From Dehalococcoidia bacterium (lineage in GTDB: Bacteria; Chloroflexota; Dehalococcoidia; SAR202; UBA11138), in NCBI GenBank assembly GCA_012270665.1, contig JAAXHY010000601.1, positions 1-17,846 on the forward strand: a stretch of DNA of 17,846 nucleotides, written 5' to 3'. This document shows, one piece after another, positions 1 to 6,547 of this stretch (the stretch's first letter is position 1; every line of letters starts with the position of its first letter). The notes under the pieces were generated by a model that saw only the letters and a list, made by a program, of their open reading frames with translations, made no database searches and was not told the DNA's origin. Both the position numbers and the translations under genes were made by a program.

Positions 1-2
1 GG

Positions 3-461
3 ATGCGGTCAGGGCAGGTCCAAAGAGAAGCCACGCAGATAGTGAATATCCTCGTGTCGGTAGCGAACGGCGATAGACCAACTTTCCAGGTCACCGGGAC
101 CGACTGGCCCACCAGGGACGGCACCGGTGTCAGAGACTACATTCACGTCTGGGACTTGGCGGAAGCCCATGTGAAAGCGGTCGAGCGCATTGATAATATA
201 TTCCCCGATGGTCCGGGGTTCATCGTCATCAATCTGGGCACAGGCAGAGGGGTGACCGTTCGGGAAATAGTATCGGCTTTCGAGCGGGTGCATGGCGCTC
301 CTATTCCACAGGAGGACGCTCCTCCCAGGCCGGGCGATGTGGCAGGCGCGTACGCTAACGCGGACAGGGCAGCGGAACTTCTCGGCTGGCGCGCGACGAT
401 GACTCTCGACGACGGCATACGAGACGCGCTCGCCTGGGCGGAGAGGCGGCTGTACTCCTAA
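3..461 (+). CDS. galE: UDP-glucose 4-epimerase, C-terminal part (5' truncated by window)
   Basis: This is the last 152 residues of an extended short-chain dehydrogenase/reductase of the GalE type, which interconverts UDP-glucose and UDP-galactose in the cytoplasm using tightly bound NAD. The recognisable blocks are the substrate-binding stretch with GTDWPTRDGTGVRDYIHVWD (about residues 32-51 of this fragment), the following DLAEAH helix, NLGTGRGVTVREIV, and the C-terminal RPGDVAGAYANADRAAELLGW, all typical of GalE C-terminal halves. Full-length GalE is usually about 330-340 aa, so the N-terminal Rossmann fold and the catalytic S/YxxxK lie upstream of the window. The ATG at base 3 is therefore probably an internal Met, not the start. 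Related 4-epimerases acting on UDP-GlcNAc or UDP-glucuronate cannot be excluded from this half alone. It is separated from ino1 by 108 bp. Confidence 0.9.
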   Translation: MRSGQVQREATQIVNILVSVANGDRPTFQVTGTDWPTRDGTGVRDYIHVWDLAEAHVKAVERIDNIFPDGPGFIVINLGTGRGVTVREIVSAFERVHGAPIPQEDAPPRPGDVAGAYANADRAAELLGWRATMTLDDGIRDALAWAERRLYS

Positions 462-462
462 C

Positions 463-492
463 TTGTGAGAGGCCGCGCCGCTACGCTAGAAT
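463..492 (+). promoter_or_regulatory. Candidate sigma70-type promoter for ino1
   Basis: TTGTGA (463-468, 4/6 to the -35 consensus) is followed after 18 bp by TAGAAT (487-492, 5/6 to the -10 consensus). This predicts transcription starting near 499 and a leader of about 70 nt before the ino1 TTG codon. It lies in the only sizeable gap between galE and ino1. The -10 is embedded in a group of CGCTA repeats. It was found by eye only, so support is moderate to weak. Confidence 0.35.
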
Positions 493-511
493 TTCGCTAG
501 TGTAAACGCTA
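479..511 (+). repeat. Four iterated CGCTA motifs across the ino1 promoter
   Basis: CGCTA occurs at 479-483, 484-488, 495-499 and 507-511, the last three starting 11 and 12 bp apart, about one helical turn. The copies overlap and flank the candidate -10 at 487-492. Such an arrangement could be a set of operator half-sites, but no known regulator is recognised and chance is possible. Confidence 0.35.
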
Positions 512-523
512 AAGCAAGTAGAG

Positions 524-552
524 TCGGCGCCGCTTTTTCACAAGGGCGTCGG
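524..552 (+). promoter_or_regulatory. Possible leader hairpin just upstream of the ino1 ribosome-binding region
   Basis: Bases 524-531 (TCGGCGCC) can pair with 545-552 (GGCGTCGG), giving an 8-bp stem with two G-T wobbles and a 13-nt loop that contains CTTTTTC. The stem ends next to the purine-rich GGAGCGGGGG (551-560) that probably serves as the ribosome-binding region. The T-run sits in the loop, so this is not a normal intrinsic terminator. A role in translation control is only inference. Confidence 0.25.
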
Positions 553-569
553 AGCGGGGGTAGATTCAC

Positions 570-1652
570 TTGGCCGACATCAATGTAGCTATAATCGGTC
601 TTGGCAACTGCGCTTCCTCCCTGGTTCAGGGAGTCCACAAATACGCAGACGCGGGACCCGACGATAACATTCCGGGAATCATGCACCCGGTTCTGGGCGA
701 GTACGGAATTGGTGACATCAATGTAGTCGCCGCCTTCGACGTTGACGCCAACAAGGTTGGCCTGGACATCTCCGAGGCAATATACGCGCCACCCAACAAC
801 ACCATCAAGTTCTATGACGTCCCGCACACCGGCGTCACCGTTCAGAGGGGAATGACCCTCGACGGCGTGGGCGAGTATATGTCCGAGGTCATCGAAAAGG
901 CGCCCGGCCCCACGGACGACATAGTGGGCATCCTGAAAGAGCGCGAAGTTGACGTGGTAATCAACTACCTGCCCGTAGGCTCTGAAGACGCTACCAGGTG
1001 GTACACCGAGCAGATTCTGGCCGCGGGCGCGGGGATGATAAACTGCATCCCGGTGTTCATAGCCAGCGGCGAGAACGACTACTGGCAGCGCAGATTCCGA
1101 GACGCCGGAGCCCCCATCATCGGCGACGACATCAAGTCCCAAGTCGGCGCGACCATCGTCCACCGGGTGTTGACGCGGCTCTTCATGGACCGCGGCGTTG
1201 ATCTGGAGCGAACCTACCAGCTCAACTTCGGCGGCAACTCAGACTTCCTCAATATGCTCGAACGCTCGCGCCTCACCTCCAAGAAGATATCCAAGACCCA
1301 GTCCGTCCAATCCCAGATTGACGCTGACCTCGAACCGGACAACATCCACATCGGCCCGTCGGACCACGTGCCCTGGCTCTCCGACCGCAAGTGGGCGCAC
1401 ATCAGGCTTGAGGGCAACAGCTTCGGCGACGTTCCACTGAACATAGACCTCAAGCTCGAAGTGTGGGACAGTCCCAACTCCGCCGGCGTGGTAATAGACG
1501 CCATCCGCTGCGCCAAGATAGCCAAGGACAGGGACCTTGGTGGCCCGATCCTCGGCCCGTCCGCCTACTTCATGAAGTCCCCGCCCGTCCAGTACACCGA
1601 CTCCGTGGCCAAAGAGATGGTCGAAGACTTCATAGCGGGAAGAGACAACTAG
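570..1652 (+). CDS. ino1: Inositol-3-phosphate (myo-inositol-1-phosphate) synthase
   Basis: The 360-aa protein converts glucose 6-phosphate to 1L-myo-inositol 1-phosphate in an NAD-dependent oxidation/aldol cyclisation/reduction, the committed step to inositol lipids. It closely resembles the compact actinobacterial enzyme (about 367 aa in Mycobacterium tuberculosis), not the >500-aa eukaryotic form. Visible blocks are [12 protein letters not shown] (residues 10-21, NAD-binding Rossmann loop), [31 protein letters not shown] (218-229), the lysine-rich SKKISKTQ active-site segment (237-244), GPSDHVPW (262-269) and [11 protein letters not shown]. The start is TTG at 570: an in-frame TAG at 561 leaves no other usual start codon upstream, and GGGGG at 556-560 is a weak ribosome-binding site. 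A PimA-like glycosyltransferase and a CDP-alcohol phosphatidyltransferase lie downstream, which points to phosphatidylinositol-type lipid synthesis. A solute role for the product (for example di-myo-inositol phosphate) is less likely in this context. Confidence 0.97.
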   Translation: MADINVAIIGLGNCASSLVQGVHKYADAGPDDNIPGIMHPVLGEYGIGDINVVAAFDVDANKVGLDISEAIYAPPNNTIKFYDVPHTGVTVQRGMTLDGVGEYMSEVIEKAPGPTDDIVGILKEREVDVVINYLPVGSEDATRWYTEQILAAGAGMINCIPVFIASGENDYWQRRFRDAGAPIIGDDIKSQVGATIVHRVLTRLFMDRGVDLERTYQLNFGGNSDFLNMLERSRLTSKKISKTQSVQSQIDADLEPDNIHIGPSDHVPWLSDRKWAHIRLEGNSFGDVPLNIDLKLEVWDSPNSAGVVIDAIRCAKIAKDRDLGGPILGPSAYFMKSPPVQYTDSVAKEMVEDFIAGRDN

Positions 1653-1695
1653 GTTTTGGCAAAGCTTGAAATCTCAGCAGGTTTTAGGTGAGTCG

Positions 1696-2901
1696 TTGCT
1701 AGACGGTAGAGTACGGAAGGCTCTATCCGCTTTAATCGCTCTATCTTTCATTGTGGCCTCTGCCTGTGGTGTCCTGGGCCCCGGTGCGCCCGATGTCGCC
1801 AGTCCCTATGGTACGAGGTGGATATTGGAGTCTATGGACGGCAGCCCCCCAATCGAAGAAACTTTTCTCTGGCTCAGCTTGAACGGAGACCATTCGGGAG
1901 GCTTCGACGGCTGCAACACATTCGGGGGTCGGTCTGAGGATGGAAAGCCCGTTGCTCGTGAGGATGGCACATTCCTATCGCCTCCTTACCTCAGGACACT
2001 CGAAGGATGCGGTGACCTGGTGAATGACCAGTCGGAGGCTTATATAGACACCCTTGCCCAAGGGAGGAGATTTCGCGTATCGGATGACCGCCTGGAGATT
2101 CTTGACAGTTCAGGGGTGACCGGGCTGGTGTTCGTCAAGCAATCTCCACTACCCGGAGAGCCAGCCGAACTGTCTGGCACGGCTTGGCGACTGCTGGCTG
2201 AGGAAGACGAAGGAATACGTCAGGCCACCCTGGTATTTATGACCGAGCGCTGGGCTGCCGGGGTTACGGCCTGCCGCGGATACGTTGCCGGATATAGCGT
2301 CTCCGAGGGACGTGTGGGATTTCCGTCGCTGTCCATGACAGAAACGGAGGCGCCATGCCCGAATGAAGCGATCCGGACGGAGGGCGAGTTCACGACAGAC
2401 CTAGGCCGGACGGACGAGTACTCAGTACACGACGAGGAAGGCGCAAGTCGGCTCATTCTAAGGACTAGTCGGGGTAGAAACCTAATCTTTGAACCGATGG
2501 GGCCGGCGATAATAGATACCATTGTCAATACCGAGTGGCGACTGAGGGCGTTGGCCAAGGACCGGCCTGGTAGCCGGTTTCCTCGTACCGACAGAATTCC
2601 TGCCACTTCCGAATTCACCATCTCGTTTCAGGAGACCATTGTATCGGGATTGGCGGAATGTCACTCGTTTGAGGCGTCGGTAAATATCCAAGGTTCGCAA
2701 CTCACAGTCGGTTCCCTCACGACCACAGAGAGGAAGTGCGAGGCCCCTGAGAGTTCGTCGAACAGGGCGCGACAATATCTGAAGGAGCAAGCCCGACGCT
2801 ATCTCGACCTGCTGCCGCGCATGAAAAGTTACCGAATCTATGAAGACAGGTTGTTCATCCGCGCTGACGATGACACGGGCCTCCTGTTCCAGGCTGAGTA
2901 A
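1696..2901 (+). CDS. Lipoprotein with three tandem META/HslJ-like (DUF306) domains
   Basis: The N-terminus has a lipoprotein signal: basic start, hydrophobic LSALIALSFIVASAC, with the lipidated Cys at residue 24. It is therefore expected at the outer face of the membrane. Three similar units follow. Each opens with T-x-W (residues 40-42, 162-164, 279-281) and holds one Cys pair (73/105, 193/221, 322/348) within the META pattern C-[NRH]-x-[FY] and T-x-x-x-x-C. META domains (HslJ, heat-inducible or virulence-associated lipoproteins) have no firmly known biochemical activity. TTG at 1696 is chosen because AGGTGAG (1686-1692) lies just upstream and it gives a 23-residue signal. TTG at 1666 is in frame and would add 10 residues. 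It begins soon after the ino1 stop, so it is probably co-transcribed with ino1. A direct role in lipid metabolism is not shown. Confidence 0.85.
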   Translation: MLDGRVRKALSALIALSFIVASACGVLGPGAPDVASPYGTRWILESMDGSPPIEETFLWLSLNGDHSGGFDGCNTFGGRSEDGKPVAREDGTFLSPPYLRTLEGCGDLVNDQSEAYIDTLAQGRRFRVSDDRLEILDSSGVTGLVFVKQSPLPGEPAELSGTAWRLLAEEDEGIRQATLVFMTERWAAGVTACRGYVAGYSVSEGRVGFPSLSMTETEAPCPNEAIRTEGEFTTDLGRTDEYSVHDEEGASRLILRTSRGRNLIFEPMGPAIIDTIVNTEWRLRALAKDRPGSRFPRTDRIPATSEFTISFQETIVSGLAECHSFEASVNIQGSQLTVGSLTTTERKCEAPESSSNRARQYLKEQARRYLDLLPRMKSYRIYEDRLFIRADDDTGLLFQAE

Positions 2902-2990
2902 CCGCCAGTTTACACTTTGGCCGCCCATACGAGCGTATTGCTTTCTCCGTCTCACTCATCCCACAACTAGCCATTTCACTCAGTTACATA

Positions 2991-3013
2991 TACAATGGCG
3001 GCAACATACCGCC
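2991..3013 (+). promoter_or_regulatory. Possible -10 element and inverted repeat upstream of the pimA-like gene
   Basis: Within the 166-bp gap before the glycosyltransferase gene, TACAAT (2991-2996, 5/6 to the -10 consensus) is directly followed by an inverted repeat, GGCGG (2997-3001), loop CAACATA, CCGCC (3009-3013). If TACAAT is a real -10, the repeat covers the transcription start and could act as an operator or a 5' hairpin. No good -35 box stands at the right distance, so confidence is low. Confidence 0.25.
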
Positions 3014-3067
3014 GGGTGAAACTATCGGGAATAAGACGCTTGTAAACGGTCAGTCGAGGTGAAGAGT

Positions 3068-4219
3068 ATGGAGCGGCCCCTGAAAATTGGCCTTTTCTCA
3101 CCTTATGACCACGCTTTTCACGGCGGAGTGCGCAACCACATAATCCAGATTGCCGACCAGTTCAGAAACTGGGACCATGATGTGAGGATAGTGGCCCCGT
3201 GTTCCTCGCCCGAATCTATCCACGACCCTGATTTCATACCGATGGGGCGGCCCGTTCCCGTTCCTACGGCGGGCTCGGTGGCCAGGGTGTCGCTGTCCGT
3301 CTGGATTACTCCCAACATAAAGAGCGTTCTGGAGAACGAGGGCTTCGACGTAGTGCACATCCATGAGCCATGCGCGGGCATGGTGCCGCTGGGAACGCTC
3401 AGCTCTCTGAAGAAGCGCTCGGCGGTCAACGTGGCGACGTTCCACAGCTACCGGGGGCGCAGAACCTGGTGGGCCATAGGCTCCGACAAGCTGGTAGAGC
3501 CGCTGATAAGGCGACTGGACGGCAGGATAGCCGTGTCCGAACCCGCCATGCAGTTCATCAGCAAGCACTTCCCCGGAGAATACAATGTCATACCCAACGG
3601 GATAGACGTTGACGAATTCGCGTTTGCCGAGCCGCTGCCCGAACTGATGGACGGCAAGTTGAACCTCCTCTTCCTCGGCAGGCTCGAGAAACGAAAGGGA
3701 CTGAAATATCTTCTACTCGCCTACAGCAAACTCAAGTGGGACTTCCCGGATCTTCGCCTGATGGTCGTCGGCCCGGGCGAGCCGGACGCCGAATGCTACC
3801 GCATAATGAGCGAGCGCAATCTTCAGGACGTTATCTTCACGGGCCGCGTATCCGACGAGATGAGGGCCAGGTACTTCAAGTCAGCTCACATCTACTGTTC
3901 GCCCGCCGTTGACAAAGAGAGCTTCGGCATAGTTTTGCTGGAGGCGATGGCCGCGGGGGCGCCTGTCGTGGCCACGGACATAGTAGGCTACGCGAGCGTC
4001 ATAGAACATGGACACGACGGCCTTCTCGTTCCGCCAAAGGACGACAGAGCGCTGGCGCAGACCATCCGCGCCCTGATCATGGACCCGGACCTGCGCAATC
4101 GCCTGTCGGAACAGGGAATCCGCACCGCCGACAGCTTCCGCTGGGAGAGGGTGGCAGGCAGCGTCTTGGACTACTACCACGAGCTCGTTCCCAGGCACAC
4201 GGCCGCCGCGGGACACTAG
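3068..4219 (+). CDS. PimA-like GT4 glycosyltransferase (phosphatidyl-myo-inositol mannosyltransferase family)
   Basis: This 383-aa GT-B fold enzyme resembles mycobacterial PimA, which transfers mannose from GDP-mannose to phosphatidylinositol on the cytoplasmic face of the membrane. Matching blocks are FSPYDHAFHGGV (GGV loop), PVPTAGSVAR, VVHIHEP, VATFHSY, GRIAVS, IPNGIDVDEF, LFLGRLEKRKGL and ESFGIVLLEAMAAG, with the GT4 E-x7-E pair at E284/E292. The ATG at 3068 is the start: GAGGTGA (3056-3062) is an excellent Shine-Dalgarno sequence 5 bp upstream. A GTG at 3059 lies inside that Shine-Dalgarno sequence and is rejected. Neighbouring ino1 and a CDP-alcohol phosphatidyltransferase support an inositol-lipid acceptor. 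Donor and acceptor are inferred from similarity; another GT4 activity remains possible. No PatA-like acyltransferase, which accompanies pimA in mycobacteria, is present here. Confidence 0.85.
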   Translation: MERPLKIGLFSPYDHAFHGGVRNHIIQIADQFRNWDHDVRIVAPCSSPESIHDPDFIPMGRPVPVPTAGSVARVSLSVWITPNIKSVLENEGFDVVHIHEPCAGMVPLGTLSSLKKRSAVNVATFHSYRGRRTWWAIGSDKLVEPLIRRLDGRIAVSEPAMQFISKHFPGEYNVIPNGIDVDEFAFAEPLPELMDGKLNLLFLGRLEKRKGLKYLLLAYSKLKWDFPDLRLMVVGPGEPDAECYRIMSERNLQDVIFTGRVSDEMRARYFKSAHIYCSPAVDKESFGIVLLEAMAAGAPVVATDIVGYASVIEHGHDGLLVPPKDDRALAQTIRALIMDPDLRNRLSEQGIRTADSFRWERVAGSVLDYYHELVPRHTAAAGH

Positions 4220-4226
4220 TTCCCTG

Positions 4227-4256
4227 TTGACCGCCCTACGGGATACTTTCTAATAT
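4227..4256 (+). promoter_or_regulatory. Candidate sigma70-type promoter for the phosphatidyltransferase gene
   Basis: TTGACC (4227-4232, 5/6) and TAATAT (4251-4256, 4/6) are separated by 18 bp in the short gap after the pimA-like gene. The predicted start near 4263 leaves a leader of about 23 nt containing the Shine-Dalgarno AGGTGG (4276-4281). This suggests that the phosphatidyltransferase gene can be transcribed separately from pimA. Confidence 0.4.
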
Positions 4257-4285
4257 GTCCTGACTAGCCAATTTCAGGTGGTTGC

Positions 4286-4894
4286 ATGATGATCGGTCGG
4301 GACGACGCCCGTCGCGCTCTCTCCAATTATGTCGAAACGCCCGTCGCGCTCCTTATGGATCGCGTGGGGCTGACGCCGAACCTCGTTACCATAATCGGCC
4401 TGCTGATAGCGGGTGTCGCCGCCTATCTCATCGGTATCGGTCAGTGGTGGGCAGGCGGACTGGTTGCGCTGTTCGCGGGCATATTCGATATGTTCGACGG
4501 CGCGCTCGCTAGGAACACCGGACGGGACTCGGACTTCGGCGCGCTGCTCGACTCCACGATAGATCGCGTCTCCGAAGCCGTAGTGCTTCTGGGAATCCTT
4601 GCCTACTACCTCGCCAGCGACAATGACTGGGGCGCAATGCTCGTTTACGGCGCGCTCGTCGGCTCCATCATGGTCAGCTACATGAGGGCGCGCTCAGAGG
4701 GTCTGGGTATAGACTGCAAGGTCGGAGTAATGACAAGGCCCGAACGGGTGGCCCTGACAGGGTTGGGGTTGATCGTCGCGCACTGGATTCCCATCGTGAT
4801 GCTCATCGTACTCGGAGTCATAGCCGCTCTGACTACTGTGACGGCAATCCACAGGCTCTTCCATACGTGGCGCATGTTGCAGTCGGAAGAATAG
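4286..4894 (+). CDS. CDP-alcohol phosphatidyltransferase, probable phosphatidylinositol-phosphate synthase
   Basis: This is a 202-aa integral membrane enzyme of the CDP-alcohol phosphotransferase family. The full signature D-x2-D-G-x2-A-R-x8-G-x3-D-x3-D is present: D68, D71, G72, A75, R76, G85, D89, D93. The family uses the aspartates to bind Mg2+ and swaps CMP on CDP-diacylglycerol for an alcohol. Several hydrophobic segments are visible, for example LVTIIGLLIAGVAAYLIGI, GGLVALFAGIF and the VMLIVLGVIAAL stretch. RPER (about residues 151-154) falls where inositol-phosphate-type enzymes carry a conserved arginine-rich motif. Because ino1 and a PimA-like gene are adjacent, the likely acceptor is myo-inositol 1-phosphate, giving phosphatidylinositol phosphate. 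Phosphatidylglycerophosphate synthase is the alternative. Two adjacent ATGs (4286 and 4289) are possible; AGGTGG at 4276-4281 fits either. Confidence 0.87.
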   Translation: MMIGRDDARRALSNYVETPVALLMDRVGLTPNLVTIIGLLIAGVAAYLIGIGQWWAGGLVALFAGIFDMFDGALARNTGRDSDFGALLDSTIDRVSEAVVLLGILAYYLASDNDWGAMLVYGALVGSIMVSYMRARSEGLGIDCKVGVMTRPERVALTGLGLIVAHWIPIVMLIVLGVIAALTTVTAIHRLFHTWRMLQSEE

Positions 4895-4964
4895 GAACAG
4901 ATGTCTTGCGATTTGGTGAATCTCACGAAAGCCATACGGACGTAATACGCATATGGGGGAGCTT

Positions 4965-5039
4965 ATGAATATCGTACCCATGTCCTCCGCCATAGGCAGC
5001 GCCGGATACTCATCGTTGCAAGAGGATGGATCACATTGA
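4965..5039 (+). CDS. Putative 24-codon upstream ORF overlapping the peptidase start
   Basis: An ATG at 4965, with GGGGGAG (4955-4961) close upstream, opens a 24-aa reading frame (begins MNIVPMSSAIG, ends EDGSH) that stops with TGA at 5037-5039. The stop overlaps the TTG start codon of the peptidase gene (5036-5038) as TTGA. Such an overlap is typical of translational coupling, and could help ribosomes use the weak TTG start. The peptide has no recognisable domain. Nothing but the start site and overlap supports expression. Confidence 0.35.
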   Translation: MNIVPMSSAIGSAGYSSLQEDGSH

Positions 5040-6544
5040 ATCAAGCCGCCGGCTTTCTCAGATCGGGTCGCGCTTTGTTGCTTCTAGTTGTCGGTATCGC
5101 GCTGATGCTAGGGGCTTCGAAGCCCGGTAGCGTTTCTGCCGCTGGCGAAGACGATCATATCAGGGTGCTTTCGGCGGATGTCGTCAGCGAGTTTCCCGAA
5201 GGAATGCGATACTCCATCGAAGTAGAGGCCGACAATGAGATCGAGGAGATTTCGGTCAGGATGAAAGTCGGCCAGAACGAAAACACCGTGTACGAGTACT
5301 TCGAATTCGATGAGGCCGCGCTCGTTGACTCCGAGCTATTCTGGCGCACCGGCGTCAGGGGCAAGTACATCCCGCCCGGCACCATCATCAAGTATCACTT
5401 CGAGATAACCGATGTCGAAGGAAATGAATTCTCCACTGAGCAGTCCGAATTCATCTACCACGATGCCCGGTTCAAGTGGGAAGAGGTAACGGAAGGCCCT
5501 GTCGCGGTCGCATACCACGGCCCGGTCAGGAGGCGCGCCGAGATCGTTCTGGAAGCGATAATTGACACCTTGGACTTCATGGGCCCCCTCCTCGGAGCGG
5601 ATACCTCGATCCCTATCCGGGTCACTATGTACAATAATGTCAAGGAAATGCTCGAGGCTCTCCCGCCGGGCTCGAGCACGATCAGGCGGGAACTGATTAC
5701 CGAGGGTCAGGCCTTTACCGATCTTGGCACTCTCCTGGTACTCGGTGGCGGACGTGGAGCGACAGGCACGGCATCCCACGAGCTTACCCACATACTGAAT
5801 CACAGAGCCGGGGACAGCATAATTCGCCGCATTCCCTCATGGCTCGACGAGGGCCTCGCCGAATTTGGCAACGTCGCGCCCGGATTTTCATACGACATAG
5901 CTTTGGAATTCGCCCTGGGGACTGACAGGCTGTTACCCATAACCTCTATGCCCGTCCTGCCCGGAGACCCGGAAGACGTCATCATCTTCTACGGTCAGGC
6001 CAGGAGCATCGTGGAGTATATGATCGTCGCATACGGACCCACGGCAATGCGCGAACTGCTTGCGGTCTTCAGGGAAGGCGTCAACATGGACGACGCCATC
6101 GAGCGGGTGTATGGCATCAGCCGTGTAGAGCTGGAAAATCAGTGGCGGGAGATAATAGGCGCCCCAATATATCTGCCGCCCGAGAGAGACAGCGCCAGGC
6201 CAACCCCGATATCCAGGCCAACTTTGCAGCTCTATAGCCTGACTCCACAGGCCGGTTCCGCTCCCGTCGGGGCAACTGAATCAACACCGACCCCAACGCC
6301 TGAGCCGCCAACGCCAACGCCGCCCACTCCTACACAGCCGCCCGCGGTGGCCAAGGTCGAACCCACTCCAATACCCGAGCCCGAGGCGGCGCCCAAGACG
6401 GGCTCCGAACCCGAACAATCTGACTCCGGCGAATCATCCGGCTGCGGACTCCCGGACAGCGAGTCTCTTGGCCTGAGCGACCTCGCCATGCCGCTGTTCG
6501 CTTTGGGTCTTGTCGGACTCGCCCTGCGCAGACGAAGAAGGTAA
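5036..6544 (+). CDS. Secreted gluzincin metallopeptidase (peptidase MA-like) with C-terminal Cys/hydrophobic/Arg tail
   Basis: The 502-aa protein has a Sec-type signal (hydrophobic residues about 13-27, likely cleavage after SVSA near residue 35) and a roughly 110-residue domain that looks beta-rich. A zinc peptidase domain follows: HELTH is the HEXXH site (H248, E249, H252), with WLDEGLAEF supplying the third ligand E272, 19 residues on, as in M1/peptidase-MA gluzincins. A Pro/Thr-rich spacer (about 410-445, TPTPTPEPP type) leads to SSGCG with C470, a hydrophobic stretch (about 479-497) and five terminal arginines. That tail resembles sorting signals of the MYXO-CTERM/Synerg-CTERM kind, which are processed by membrane enzymes and leave proteins on the surface. 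TTG at 5036 is the only usual start codon in this frame before an upstream stop (TAA at 4943). Substrate unknown. Confidence 0.82.
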   Translation: MNQAAGFLRSGRALLLLVVGIALMLGASKPGSVSAAGEDDHIRVLSADVVSEFPEGMRYSIEVEADNEIEEISVRMKVGQNENTVYEYFEFDEAALVDSELFWRTGVRGKYIPPGTIIKYHFEITDVEGNEFSTEQSEFIYHDARFKWEEVTEGPVAVAYHGPVRRRAEIVLEAIIDTLDFMGPLLGADTSIPIRVTMYNNVKEMLEALPPGSSTIRRELITEGQAFTDLGTLLVLGGGRGATGTASHELTHILNHRAGDSIIRRIPSWLDEGLAEFGNVAPGFSYDIALEFALGTDRLLPITSMPVLPGDPEDVIIFYGQARSIVEYMIVAYGPTAMRELLAVFREGVNMDDAIERVYGISRVELENQWREIIGAPIYLPPERDSARPTPISRPTLQLYSLTPQAGSAPVGATESTPTPTPEPPTPTPPTPTQPPAVAKVEPTPIPEPEAAPKTGSEPEQSDSGESSGCGLPDSESLGLSDLAMPLFALGLVGLALRRRRR

Positions 6545-6547
6545 CTG

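Noticed and set aside
521..540. Intrinsic terminator after galE (GGCGCC followed by CTTTTTC)
   Set aside because: GGCGCC is a palindrome without loop, and the T-run follows no stable stem; the better pairing puts the T-run inside a loop.
6264..6375. Tandem DNA repeat in the CCAACGCC/CCCACTCC stretch of the peptidase gene
   Set aside because: It encodes an irregular Thr/Pro spacer, common before C-terminal anchors; units are not identical at DNA level and there is no regular array.
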